The notes under the pieces: model-generated | Databases searched by the model: none | Told to the model about the DNA's origin: nothing | The model's input: the letters and a program-made list of their open reading frames with translations, nothing else | Made by a program: the position numbers and the translations under genes | Origin: an uncultured Erysipelotrichaceae bacterium | GTDB lineage: Bacteria; Bacillota_I; Bacilli_A; RFN20; CAG-826 | NCBI GenBank assembly: GCA_902777015.1 | Contig: CACYSA010000016.1 | Coordinates: 1-41,167 of the forward strand | Length of the DNA: 41,167 nucleotides | Direction: 5' to 3' | Shown here: piece by piece, positions 26,415 through 34,047 of the stretch | Position numbering within the stretch: position 1 is the stretch's first letter | How the letters are laid out: every line of letters begins with the position of its first letter

Positions 26415-26585
26415 AGATGTATTTTTTATTATTTTATTCTACTTTAATATGTTCTCGAATCAAAAAATACTTGGCAAATCTTTTTATTCGCGACTTTATT
26501 CTTGTGATTTGAAGACTTGTTAAAGTATGACACATAAAATGCTTACTTATTAAGAAGGAATAGTTCTATCCTCTTAGTAAAACTC

Positions 26586-26606
26586 ATTTTTGAGAAAGGA
26601 AAAAAT
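26586..26606 (+). promoter_or_regulatory. Ribosome-site hairpin before the first lipoprotein gene
   Basis: ATTTTT and AAAAAT form a 6-bp A-U stem with the AAAGGA ribosome site in its 9-nt loop, ending 3 nt before ATG 26610. Weak alone, but it repeats the arrangement in front of both anchored GH3 genes. Confidence 0.25.
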
Positions 26607-26609
26607 ATA

Positions 26610-28199
26610 ATGAAAACAAAAAAAGCATTACTTCCAATCTTAGCGAGTGCCTTAATGCTCACAATGGGTCTTGCTGCTTGTAACAAACCAGCAGAAGGTT
26701 CAAAGGGTGGCGCAAGCACTCCAGCAGAAACTTCTTCTACAGGTACAGAAGAAAAAATCGTTGTCACCTCTGCCGGTGATAAAAAAGAAATTCAAGTCGG
26801 AGAAACATTACAATTATCCGCTAGTGTTGAAGGTGTTGAATGGTCAACAAAGAGCACTGATATCGTCAGTGTTGACTCCAAAGGTTTAGTGACCGCTCTT
26901 GCAGCTGGTTCCGCAAGAATCACTGCTAAGAAAGATGGCTATGCCAATGGTAGTATCACAATTACAGTTGCTAAAGCTCCAGATAGAGCCGCTAAATATG
27001 CAATCGGTTTAGAAGATGCTGATCACTATTCACCAACAGATTCTTGGGGCGCATCATACGGCAAAGCCGATCCAGATACTCCAGTCGAAAACAATAGTGG
27101 CGCAACAGCCGACAGCACCAACCTTGGTTGGTTCTCAAATGGTTGTAAAGAAACATTAACTTTCACATCCAATAAAGAATTCAATGCCGAAATTGGTGTC
27201 ACAATGGCTTATAGTTCCGTTATGGATTTAAGTAGCTTATTAAAAGTTACATTCAACGATGCTGAAATCAGCATGGCTGGTAAATCCACAGAAGCTCCTG
27301 AAACAGAAGGTAGCTACTATGAATTCAAAACCGTTTCATTCGGTCAACAAAAGATTAAAAATGGCAACAACGTTTTAGTTATCGAAGTTATCGGTAGTCA
27401 AGCTCCAAATATGGATGAATTCAGAATCTTCACAGAAGAAACCGCTGAAATTAAAGTTGTCAAACCAGTAGTCCTAGAAAAGATCGTTGTCACTCCAGCA
27501 TCCGCTACTATCGATATCGGTAAAACACAACAATTAACAACCACAACAGAAGGTGTCACTTACACATCTTCCGATGCTACAGTTGCTTCTGTTAGTAATA
27601 CTGGTTTAGTTACAGGTCTTAAAGCTGGTACAGCTGATATCACTGTTTCTAAAGAAGGTATGAGATCCGCTAAAGTTTCTATCAGAGTTAAAGAAGTTCG
27701 TACATCAGTCGTTCACCAATTAGTTGCTGGTCAAGTCGTCCGTATGGAAGCTGAAACAGCTGACTTCTACTGTGAAGCTGGTAAATGGGGCCAAGACCTC
27801 AGTGGTCAATGGAGTGGTCCAAACCACGACCAAGGTGATACACCAATCGAAGATCAAGAAAGTGCATCTGGTGGTATGTCCTTAGGTTACTTCAATCAAA
27901 CAAGTAAGATGACATTACATATGAACTCACCAAAAGCTGGTACAGTCGCTCTCAAGTTATGTGGCGCTAATGCTGCTGACTTCGATTTAGCTGCTGGTGC
28001 AACAATTAAAGTGAATGATGTCGCTATCGATTTAACAGGTAAAGTTGTCACCGGTGGTGGTGAAAATACTTACTACGACTGGAAAGTTATCGATTTAGGT
28101 AACGCTGCTGTTGTTAGTGGTGATACAAATACATTCGTTCTCGAAATCACTGCTTCTCAAGGCTTCAATATCGACTACGTCGAAGCTACATTAGCCTAA
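26610..28199 (+). CDS. Surface lipoprotein with two Ig-like (BIG2) and two CBM6/35-like modules
   Basis: A 529-residue lipoprotein. The signal peptide ends in the lipobox GLAAC with lipidated Cys24, followed by a Ser/Thr/Gly-rich linker. The mature part is an internal duplication: BIG2 Ig-like domain (about 48-120), a beta-sandwich module (about 128-278), BIG2 (about 290-365) and a second beta-sandwich module (about 372-529). The second module opens with MEAETADFY, like carbohydrate-binding families 6/35; the two modules share a TP-[VI]-E...LG-[WF/YF] segment. No catalytic residues are apparent, so it likely binds glycan at the cell surface and presents it to the GH3 and esterase enzymes. The CBM assignment is by pattern, not by family search. 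Confidence 0.78.
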   Translation: MKTKKALLPILASALMLTMGLAACNKPAEGSKGGASTPAETSSTGTEEKIVVTSAGDKKEIQVGETLQLSASVEGVEWSTKSTDIVSVDSKGLVTALAAGSARITAKKDGYANGSITITVAKAPDRAAKYAIGLEDADHYSPTDSWGASYGKADPDTPVENNSGATADSTNLGWFSNGCKETLTFTSNKEFNAEIGVTMAYSSVMDLSSLLKVTFNDAEISMAGKSTEAPETEGSYYEFKTVSFGQQKIKNGNNVLVIEVIGSQAPNMDEFRIFTEETAEIKVVKPVVLEKIVVTPASATIDIGKTQQLTTTTEGVTYTSSDATVASVSNTGLVTGLKAGTADITVSKEGMRSAKVSIRVKEVRTSVVHQLVAGQVVRMEAETADFYCEAGKWGQDLSGQWSGPNHDQGDTPIEDQESASGGMSLGYFNQTSKMTLHMNSPKAGTVALKLCGANAADFDLAAGATIKVNDVAIDLTGKVVTGGGENTYYDWKVIDLGNAAVVSGDTNTFVLEITASQGFNIDYVEATLA

Positions 28200-28225
28200 T
28201 TCGTAACTATTAAGTGAAAGGAAAA

Positions 28226-28251
28226 AGAGGGTTTGGGCAACCAAGCCCTCT
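28226..28251 (+). promoter_or_regulatory. GCAA-tetraloop hairpin between the two lipoprotein genes
   Basis: An 11-bp stem (one G-U) capped by a GCAA tetraloop, with no following T-run. It lies between an AAAGGA ribosome site (28217-28222) and ATG 28265, 13 nt beyond the stem. Folding would bring the ribosome site close to the start codon; it could also be an RNA-processing or stabilising element. Confidence 0.55.
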
Positions 28252-28264
28252 TAATTAGTAAACT

Positions 28265-29872
28265 ATGAGAAAGAAATTATTATTCCCATTAGTAGCGGCA
28301 TCTCTTTTAGTTCTTGGTGCTTGTAATAAACCTGCTGATGCTTCTACACCAGCGGGATCAAGCGAACCAACTCAAGAAACCGCTAGAAAAATATTAAAAG
28401 CCTCTTTATCAAAAGAAGTTGTTGAAGCGGGTGTTAAATCCCAAGTCGTTACTGATGTTGAAGGTGTAACCTATCGCAGCAGTAATGAAGATATCGCCAC
28501 AGTTGATAAAGATGGTGTTATCAGAACAGATGAGCCAGGTATGGCTTATATTACCGTCAGTAAAGAAGGCTATTTTGATAGAGTGCTCAAAATATTCGTT
28601 GATGAATATGAAACACTCGACTACTTAGTGGAAGGTTTCGAATTTGGCCCTGCTATTACTGGTATTAAATTAAACTTCCCAGAAAAAGTTAAAGCTTCTG
28701 ATTTACAAGGTAAACAATTCGTTGTCAAAACAAATAGAAGCAATCGTACAGTTACCGCTGTTAATTTATGCGACCAAGAAGGCCAAATCATTAACGCTAC
28801 TGAATCACATTATGTTCGCCTTTCATTAGAAATGCGCTACAGTGGTTGGGGTCCAGCGGATGGTGCTTCTCCATTCACATATGCTAATAACGTTAATAAC
28901 TGGACACCTAATATGACATTTGAAGCCGCTTTAGCTAGTGGTCAAACACTCACAGTTGGTTCAGATACATATGATAGTTCATTCAAATTCAATGTTGTGA
29001 GATCAAGAATCTCCTTATCCACAAGAGATTGGGGCGAAGCTAAATCACATACCGCTGAAGGATATACCTTAACTTATAAGGAATATCAAACAGATGCATT
29101 AAGAGAAGACGGTGTCTTAAATCCATTGGTCATCTGGTTACACGGTATGGGTGAAGGTGGTACAGATCCAGATATCGCTTTATTAGGTAATGATGTTACT
29201 GCTTTAGGCGAACAAAAGATTCAATCCCACTTCGTTAAAGGTCAACAAAAGGGCGCTTATGTCTTAGCTGCTCAAACACCAACTATGTGGATGAATAGTG
29301 GTACAGGTGGTAATAATGGTGGCGTTGGTCACTCCATCTACACAAAAACATTAAAATCTTTAATTGATAATTACATTAAAGAAAACGGCGATATTGATAC
29401 AAAACGTATTTATGTCGGTGGCTGTTCCAATGGTGGCTATATGACCATGGAAATGGCGGTCACATATGGTAACTTCTTCAGAGCGTTCTATCCTTGCTGC
29501 GAAGCATATAGTGATTCATTCGTTACTGATGAAGATATCCAAAAATTAAAAGATTTACCAATGTGGTTTATCCACGCTGCTAACGATACAACAGTTAATG
29601 CAAAGAACTTTGTTATTCCAACATATCAAAGATTAGCCGATGCTGGTGCTAAAGACTTACACTTCTCATATTTCACAGACGTGAGAGGTACTGATGGTAA
29701 TCCACAAGGCAATAACTATCAAGGTCACTATTCATGGATTTATATCTTCCGTGATGAAGTCGCCTTAGATCAAAAAGACCCAGCCAATGTTGCCGCACCT
29801 TCAACAGAAGTTGTTAAAGATGCTCAAGGCAATACAGTCAACTTATTTGACTGGATGGAGTCAATGAAATAG
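28265..29872 (+). CDS. Surface lipoprotein esterase with Ig-like domains (EstA/feruloyl-esterase type)
   Basis: A 535-residue lipoprotein (lipobox LVLGAC, Cys20). After a linker come a BIG2 Ig-like domain (about 42-115) and a second Ig-like domain with FEFGPAITGIKL that resembles the N-terminal domain of Thermotoga EstA. A C-terminal alpha/beta-hydrolase follows (about 265-535). The triad is visible: nucleophile Ser388 in GGCSNGGY, Asp441 in HAANDTTV and His488 in QGHYSW. The oxyanion segment is LHGMGEGG. It should remove acyl groups (acetyl or feruloyl-like) from a polysaccharide outside the cell. The upstream lipoprotein shares the BIG2 module, and the GH3 genes are neighbours. No ribosome site lies directly before the ATG (see hairpin at 28226). 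Confidence 0.85.
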   Translation: MRKKLLFPLVAASLLVLGACNKPADASTPAGSSEPTQETARKILKASLSKEVVEAGVKSQVVTDVEGVTYRSSNEDIATVDKDGVIRTDEPGMAYITVSKEGYFDRVLKIFVDEYETLDYLVEGFEFGPAITGIKLNFPEKVKASDLQGKQFVVKTNRSNRTVTAVNLCDQEGQIINATESHYVRLSLEMRYSGWGPADGASPFTYANNVNNWTPNMTFEAALASGQTLTVGSDTYDSSFKFNVVRSRISLSTRDWGEAKSHTAEGYTLTYKEYQTDALREDGVLNPLVIWLHGMGEGGTDPDIALLGNDVTALGEQKIQSHFVKGQQKGAYVLAAQTPTMWMNSGTGGNNGGVGHSIYTKTLKSLIDNYIKENGDIDTKRIYVGGCSNGGYMTMEMAVTYGNFFRAFYPCCEAYSDSFVTDEDIQKLKDLPMWFIHAANDTTVNAKNFVIPTYQRLADAGAKDLHFSYFTDVRGTDGNPQGNNYQGHYSWIYIFRDEVALDQKDPANVAAPSTEVVKDAQGNTVNLFDWMESMK

Positions 29873-29918
29873 GTACCTAGATTTTCAAAAAATCTTTGTA
29901 TAAAATTCCTTTCTGTAG

Positions 29919-29950
29919 AAGGGGCGCAGCGCTTGAGCGCCCCTTTTATT
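29919..29950 (+). terminator. Intrinsic terminator of the lipoprotein genes
   Basis: Perfect 9-nt arms AAGGGGCGC (29919-29927) and GCGCCCCTT (29937-29945) with a 9-nt loop, running into a T-rich stretch. Confidence 0.85.
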
Positions 29951-29961
29951 TCAGAAAAAAG

Positions 29962-29991
29962 CAATCTATGTTTAAAATCAAACAATCTATG
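29962..29991 (+). promoter_or_regulatory. Perfect 9-bp direct repeats spaced 12 bp (LytTR-site geometry) upstream of cytoplasmic GH3
   Basis: CAATCTATG occurs exactly at 29962-29970 and 29983-29991 with a 12-bp spacer, period 21 bp. It shares the TATG core and the spacing of the pair at 20996-21025. The adjacent LytTR regulator is the natural candidate ligand. Confidence 0.5.
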
Positions 29992-30008
29992 CAAGTTAGT
30001 AGGAATAT

Positions 30009-30027
30009 TATTAACAATATGTTAATA
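30009..30027. promoter_or_regulatory. 19-bp palindrome upstream of the cytoplasmic GH3 gene
   Basis: TATTAACA, ATA, TGTTAATA: perfect 8-nt arms around a 3-nt centre, 18 bp after the direct repeats and about 56 bp before the ATG. It overlaps A/T-rich -10 candidates, so a repressor operator is plausible. Confidence 0.4.
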
Positions 30028-30082
30028 TATTCTTGCAATAAAAATATAAAACAATAATGTACCCCAAAGTAAGGAGTTTTTT

Positions 30083-32554
30083 ATGGCAAGAAAACATCAA
30101 GATATTATCGATCAATTAACTTTAAAAGAAAAAGCTAGCTTAATTAGTGGTAAAGATTTCTGGCAAACTGTCAATATTGATAGAGTTGGTATTCCAAGTG
30201 CTTTCCTTAGTGATGGCCCTCATGGTGTCAGAAGACAAGCCGCTGCTGCGGACCACTTAGGTTTAAACGCTTCCATTCCAGCGACATGCTATCCAACCGC
30301 TGCGACAATGGCCAATTCCTGGGACCCAGAATTAGGTGAAGGTTTAGGTCAAAGATTAGGTCAAGAAGCCGCTGTTCAAAAGGTCAACGTCTTATTAGGA
30401 CCTGGTATGAATATGAAGAGAAATCCACTTTGTGGACGTAACTTCGAATACTTCTCAGAAGATCCATATTTAGCAGGTAAGATGGCCGCTGGTTATGTTA
30501 GAGGTATCCAATCAAACGGCATCTCCGCTTGTGTTAAACACTTTGCTTGTAATGACCAAGAAGAAAATAGAATGACATTAGATAGTGTTCTTGATGAAAG
30601 AACATTTAGAGAAATATATTTAACCGCTTTTGAAATCGCAGTTAAAGAAGGTAAGACAAAATCAATCATGTCTGCCTATAACTTAATTAACGGTGTTTAC
30701 GCTAATGAAAACGAACACTTGTTATGCGATATTCTCCGTAAAGAATGGGGCTTTGGTGGTTTAGTGGTCACTGACTGGGGCGGTAATAATGATGGTGTCT
30801 TATCACTTAAATGTGGTAACCAATTAGAAATGCCAGGTACTCCAGATAGACCAGAAGAAGTTATTAAAGCGATTGAAAATGGTGAATTAGAAGAATCAGT
30901 TTTAGATGATAATCTTGATGTCTTATTAGATACCATCTTTGATACAATGGAAAATGGTGTTAAAAAAGCACCTGAAAAATTCGATGTTGAAGAACATCAT
31001 GCTTTCGCTGAAAAATGTGCGGAAGAAAGTGCAGTTCTTTTAAAGAATGATGGTGTCCTTCCATTAAAGAAAGAAGAAAAAGTAGCTTTTATTGGTGACT
31101 TCTTATATTTACCAAGATATCAAGGTGCGGGTTCCTCAATTGTTAACCCAACAAAACTTGATAACACAGTTGATTTATTAAAGAATTTAGAACTTGATGT
31201 CGTCGGTTCCGCTCGTGGATTCAACAGATATGGTAAGAAGAGTAAAAAACTCTTAAAAGAAGCCTTAGAATTAGCCGCAAAGGCGGATACAGTCGTCTTA
31301 TACCTTGGCTTAGATGAAGTTACTGAAGCTGAAGGTTTAGATAGAAGTAACGCCAAGATTGAAAACAATCAAATTGAATTAGTCAAACAAGTTAAAGCTT
31401 TAGGCAAGAAAATCGTTGTGGTTCTCTCTTGCGGTTCCGCTGTTGAATTACCATTCGTTGATGATATTGATGGTTTATTACATTGCTATTTAAACGGTCA
31501 AGCTGGTGCGCAAGCGACATTAAATATCTTAGAAGGTAAAGTTAATCCTTCTGGTAAATTATCTGAAACATATCCAATCGTCTACGAAGATGTTGCTAGT
31601 AGTGATAATTTCCCAAGCCATACAAGAACAATCGAATATAGAGAAGCTTATGGTATCGGCTATAGATATTTTGAAAAAGCTAATGTTGAAACAAGATTCC
31701 CATTTGGTTTTGGTCTTAGCTATACAAAATTTGAATATTCAAATATCAAAATAAGCGACAAGGGTGTCAGTTTTGAAATCAAAAACGTCGGTGATGTTGA
31801 TGGTAAAGAAATCGCCCAATTATATGTTGGCTTAAAGAACAGCGTTGTTATTAGACCAGTCAAAGAATTAAAAGGCTTTATCAAAGTCTTCTTAAAAGCT
31901 GGTGAATCTAAACGCGTTGAAATTCCATTTGATGATAAGACATTTAGATACTTCAACACCAAAACAAATAAATGGGAAATTGAAAAAGGTATCTACGATA
32001 TCTATGTCGGCGCTGCCATCAATGATATCCGCTTAAGTGGTTATTTTGAACAAGAAGGTACAGGCGCTGAAGCACCATATAATATTGATGAATTACCAAA
32101 TTATGCTTCTGGTAAATTAAGAAATATTCCAGATGAAGAATTTGCAAAATTATTAGGTCATGAAATTCCTAATGGTGCGCTTCCATTCTATAAGAAGAAC
32201 AGAATGGTTATCGACTATAACACCACATTCAGTGAATTACGTTATTCTAAGCGCTGGATTGGTCGTTTAGTGGGTAAAGCTATTCCTTGGTTCACAAGAG
32301 TGCTCCGCAAAATGGGTAATCGTGTCTTAGCGAATACATTAGTCATGGGTGTTGTCCATCAACCAATGAGAGGTATGTCAAGATTCTCTGGTGGTGGTCT
32401 CCGCATGAGCCAATTAGATGGCTTAATCATGATCTTCAATGGTCACTTCTGGAAAGGTTTACATCACTTCAACAAAGAAGGACGTAAATATAAGAAGATT
32501 GCTAAAGCTGAAAAGAAAGCACAAAAAGAAGCAGAAGCAGCTGAAAAGAAATAG
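30083..32554 (+). CDS. GH3 beta-glucosidase, cytoplasmic, canonical domain order
   Basis: An 823-residue GH3 enzyme with normal order: barrel (about 10-300), alpha/beta domain (about 310-540) and fibronectin-III-like domain (about 560-650). The nucleophile is Asp231 in VVTDWGG, the likely acid/base Glu417 in TEAEGLDR, and GRNFEYFSEDP and VKHFACND bind substrate. There is no signal peptide, so it should cleave oligosaccharides inside the cell. Residues from about 655 form an extra basic, amphipathic extension ending in a Lys/Ala/Glu-rich tail, seen in other gut Firmicutes GH3s as I recall. AAGGAG precedes ATG 30083. LytTR-like repeats lie upstream. Its stop is 17 nt before the acyl-ligase gene. 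Confidence 0.93.
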   Translation: MARKHQDIIDQLTLKEKASLISGKDFWQTVNIDRVGIPSAFLSDGPHGVRRQAAAADHLGLNASIPATCYPTAATMANSWDPELGEGLGQRLGQEAAVQKVNVLLGPGMNMKRNPLCGRNFEYFSEDPYLAGKMAAGYVRGIQSNGISACVKHFACNDQEENRMTLDSVLDERTFREIYLTAFEIAVKEGKTKSIMSAYNLINGVYANENEHLLCDILRKEWGFGGLVVTDWGGNNDGVLSLKCGNQLEMPGTPDRPEEVIKAIENGELEESVLDDNLDVLLDTIFDTMENGVKKAPEKFDVEEHHAFAEKCAEESAVLLKNDGVLPLKKEEKVAFIGDFLYLPRYQGAGSSIVNPTKLDNTVDLLKNLELDVVGSARGFNRYGKKSKKLLKEALELAAKADTVVLYLGLDEVTEAEGLDRSNAKIENNQIELVKQVKALGKKIVVVLSCGSAVELPFVDDIDGLLHCYLNGQAGAQATLNILEGKVNPSGKLSETYPIVYEDVASSDNFPSHTRTIEYREAYGIGYRYFEKANVETRFPFGFGLSYTKFEYSNIKISDKGVSFEIKNVGDVDGKEIAQLYVGLKNSVVIRPVKELKGFIKVFLKAGESKRVEIPFDDKTFRYFNTKTNKWEIEKGIYDIYVGAAINDIRLSGYFEQEGTGAEAPYNIDELPNYASGKLRNIPDEEFAKLLGHEIPNGALPFYKKNRMVIDYNTTFSELRYSKRWIGRLVGKAIPWFTRVLRKMGNRVLANTLVMGVVHQPMRGMSRFSGGGLRMSQLDGLIMIFNGHFWKGLHHFNKEGRKYKKIAKAEKKAQKEAEAAEKK

Positions 32555-32563
32555 TGATATAAT
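32555..32563 (+). promoter_or_regulatory. Extended -10 promoter for a leaderless acyl-ligase mRNA
   Basis: TGATATAAT directly follows the GH3 stop codon. Its TATAAT (32558-32563) ends 8 nt before ATG 32572, predicting a leader of about 2 nt. No ribosome site is present. Confidence 0.55.
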
Positions 32564-32571
32564 CCAATTAA

Positions 32572-34047
32572 ATGGAACAAATATCAAATAAGTCATGCTT
32601 TTTGAGAATGAAAGAAAAGCTTGCTGATAATGGCAAGCTTTTACTCATTGATAAGAATGGTTCATATTCGAGAAAAGAAGCTTATGATATTTATTCAGGC
32701 TTATTGAATGAATTATCCCAATTTATAAATAAGGGAGACGTGTGTCTAATTGCGCCATTTGTTAAAAAAGAAACAATTATTATTGTTGCCGCAGTTGTAT
32801 CGTTAGGTGGCGTCGTTTTAGTGGGCAATCCACAGCTCTCACTAGATGATTATTTAAACTCAATTAAAGATAAAACTGATGTTAATCTTTTCATTGGTTT
32901 TCAAGATGAAAAATGGGTGGTAACAAAAGACAATAAAGATTATTTATTATCTTTAACACCACAAAAACTCATTAAAGAGCCTTCTTTAATAGCGGGAACT
33001 GATTATCCATCATTTTACATATTAACTTCTGGTTCAACTGGTAAGAGCACCTTAGTGGCATTATCTGAATTTTCCTTTATCAATCACATCATTCGTGAAA
33101 TTGATGATATTGGTCAAGATCATACTTGCAGTTATGGCTGCTTACCACTTAATCATATTTTTGGTTTAGCCCTTTATTTACAGCATTTGATCGCTGGTAG
33201 AGTTGTTTATATCTCTGATTCTAGAAATCCCGATTTAGCGTTAGATATGATTGAAAAGTATCGCTGTAGTGCGATTGGTAATGTTCCAACATTTTTCCAT
33301 ATGCTCATCGAAGCACAACATAAAAAACACCGTGATATTTCTTCTTTGAAATACGGCGTTCTCGCTGGTGGTGGCTACACTAAAGAACAGTTCCTAAATA
33401 TCGAAAAAGAATTAGGAATTTCTTTATGCTCTTCATACGGCATGACTGAAGCAAGCACAGTTATCACTAATTCACCAAGTGCGTGGCCAATTGAAGAAAG
33501 ATGTATCGGTGTGGGAAAACCATTTCCAGGGGTTGAAGTCATCTTTAAAGATGATGATGGTAATGTTGTTCCTGATGAAGGTGAAATATGCTTTAAAGGC
33601 TATAATTTAATGCTTGGTTATGTCGAAAAAGGGAAGCTTGTTCTTCCTATTGATAACGAAGGATATTTCCATACAGGCGATATCGGTATGAGAGATGATA
33701 AAGGTGTTTATCATATTGTTGACCGTAAAAAGAACATCATTATTAGAGGTGGAGAAAACCTTTCTCCATACACTATTGAAAAGAAGATTATTTTAATTAA
33801 TGGCATTAATGATGTTGTTGTCGTTGGTGTGCCTGACGAAAAATATGGTGAAGTAGTCGCGGCATATATTGCTAGTGACGTTTATAAAAATACTGAAGAA
33901 GTTGAAGAATTATTAAAGAAAGCCTTACCAAAAAATGAAGTTCCTTATATCTTGATAATAGACGATAATATCCCTCTATTATCAAATGGAAAACATGATA
34001 GAATGAGAATAAGGAATATTTTCATTAGTAAGAATGCGCATAAATAA
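32572..34047 (+). CDS. AMP-forming acyl ligase (acyl-CoA synthetase-like)
   Basis: A 491-residue member of the ANL adenylating family, which activates a carboxylic acid as acyl-AMP and passes it to CoA or a carrier thiol. Visible are the phosphate loop LTSGSTGKS (from about residue 152), PLNHIFGL, SSYGMTEAST, YFHTGDIG with Asp370, DRKKNIIIRGGENLSP, and the C-terminal catalytic Lys474 in SNGKHDR. The phosphate loop lacks the usual PKGV segment. No acyl carrier gene is adjacent. It heads the operon with SGNH and MBOAT genes, a position like DltA in teichoic acid D-alanylation, so it may supply the acyl donor for surface transfer. The acyl group cannot be told from sequence. Confidence 0.87.
   Translation: MEQISNKSCFLRMKEKLADNGKLLLIDKNGSYSRKEAYDIYSGLLNELSQFINKGDVCLIAPFVKKETIIIVAAVVSLGGVVLVGNPQLSLDDYLNSIKDKTDVNLFIGFQDEKWVVTKDNKDYLLSLTPQKLIKEPSLIAGTDYPSFYILTSGSTGKSTLVALSEFSFINHIIREIDDIGQDHTCSYGCLPLNHIFGLALYLQHLIAGRVVYISDSRNPDLALDMIEKYRCSAIGNVPTFFHMLIEAQHKKHRDISSLKYGVLAGGGYTKEQFLNIEKELGISLCSSYGMTEASTVITNSPSAWPIEERCIGVGKPFPGVEVIFKDDDGNVVPDEGEICFKGYNLMLGYVEKGKLVLPIDNEGYFHTGDIGMRDDKGVYHIVDRKKNIIIRGGENLSPYTIEKKIILINGINDVVVVGVPDEKYGEVVAAYIASDVYKNTEEVEELLKKALPKNEVPYILIIDDNIPLLSNGKHDRMRIRNIFISKNAHK

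Noticed and set aside
26371..26415. Three TGCRCAA copies at 18-19 bp spacing as replication iterons
   Set aside because: Only three imperfect copies, no replication gene nearby, and two of them are better explained as arms of a dyad.
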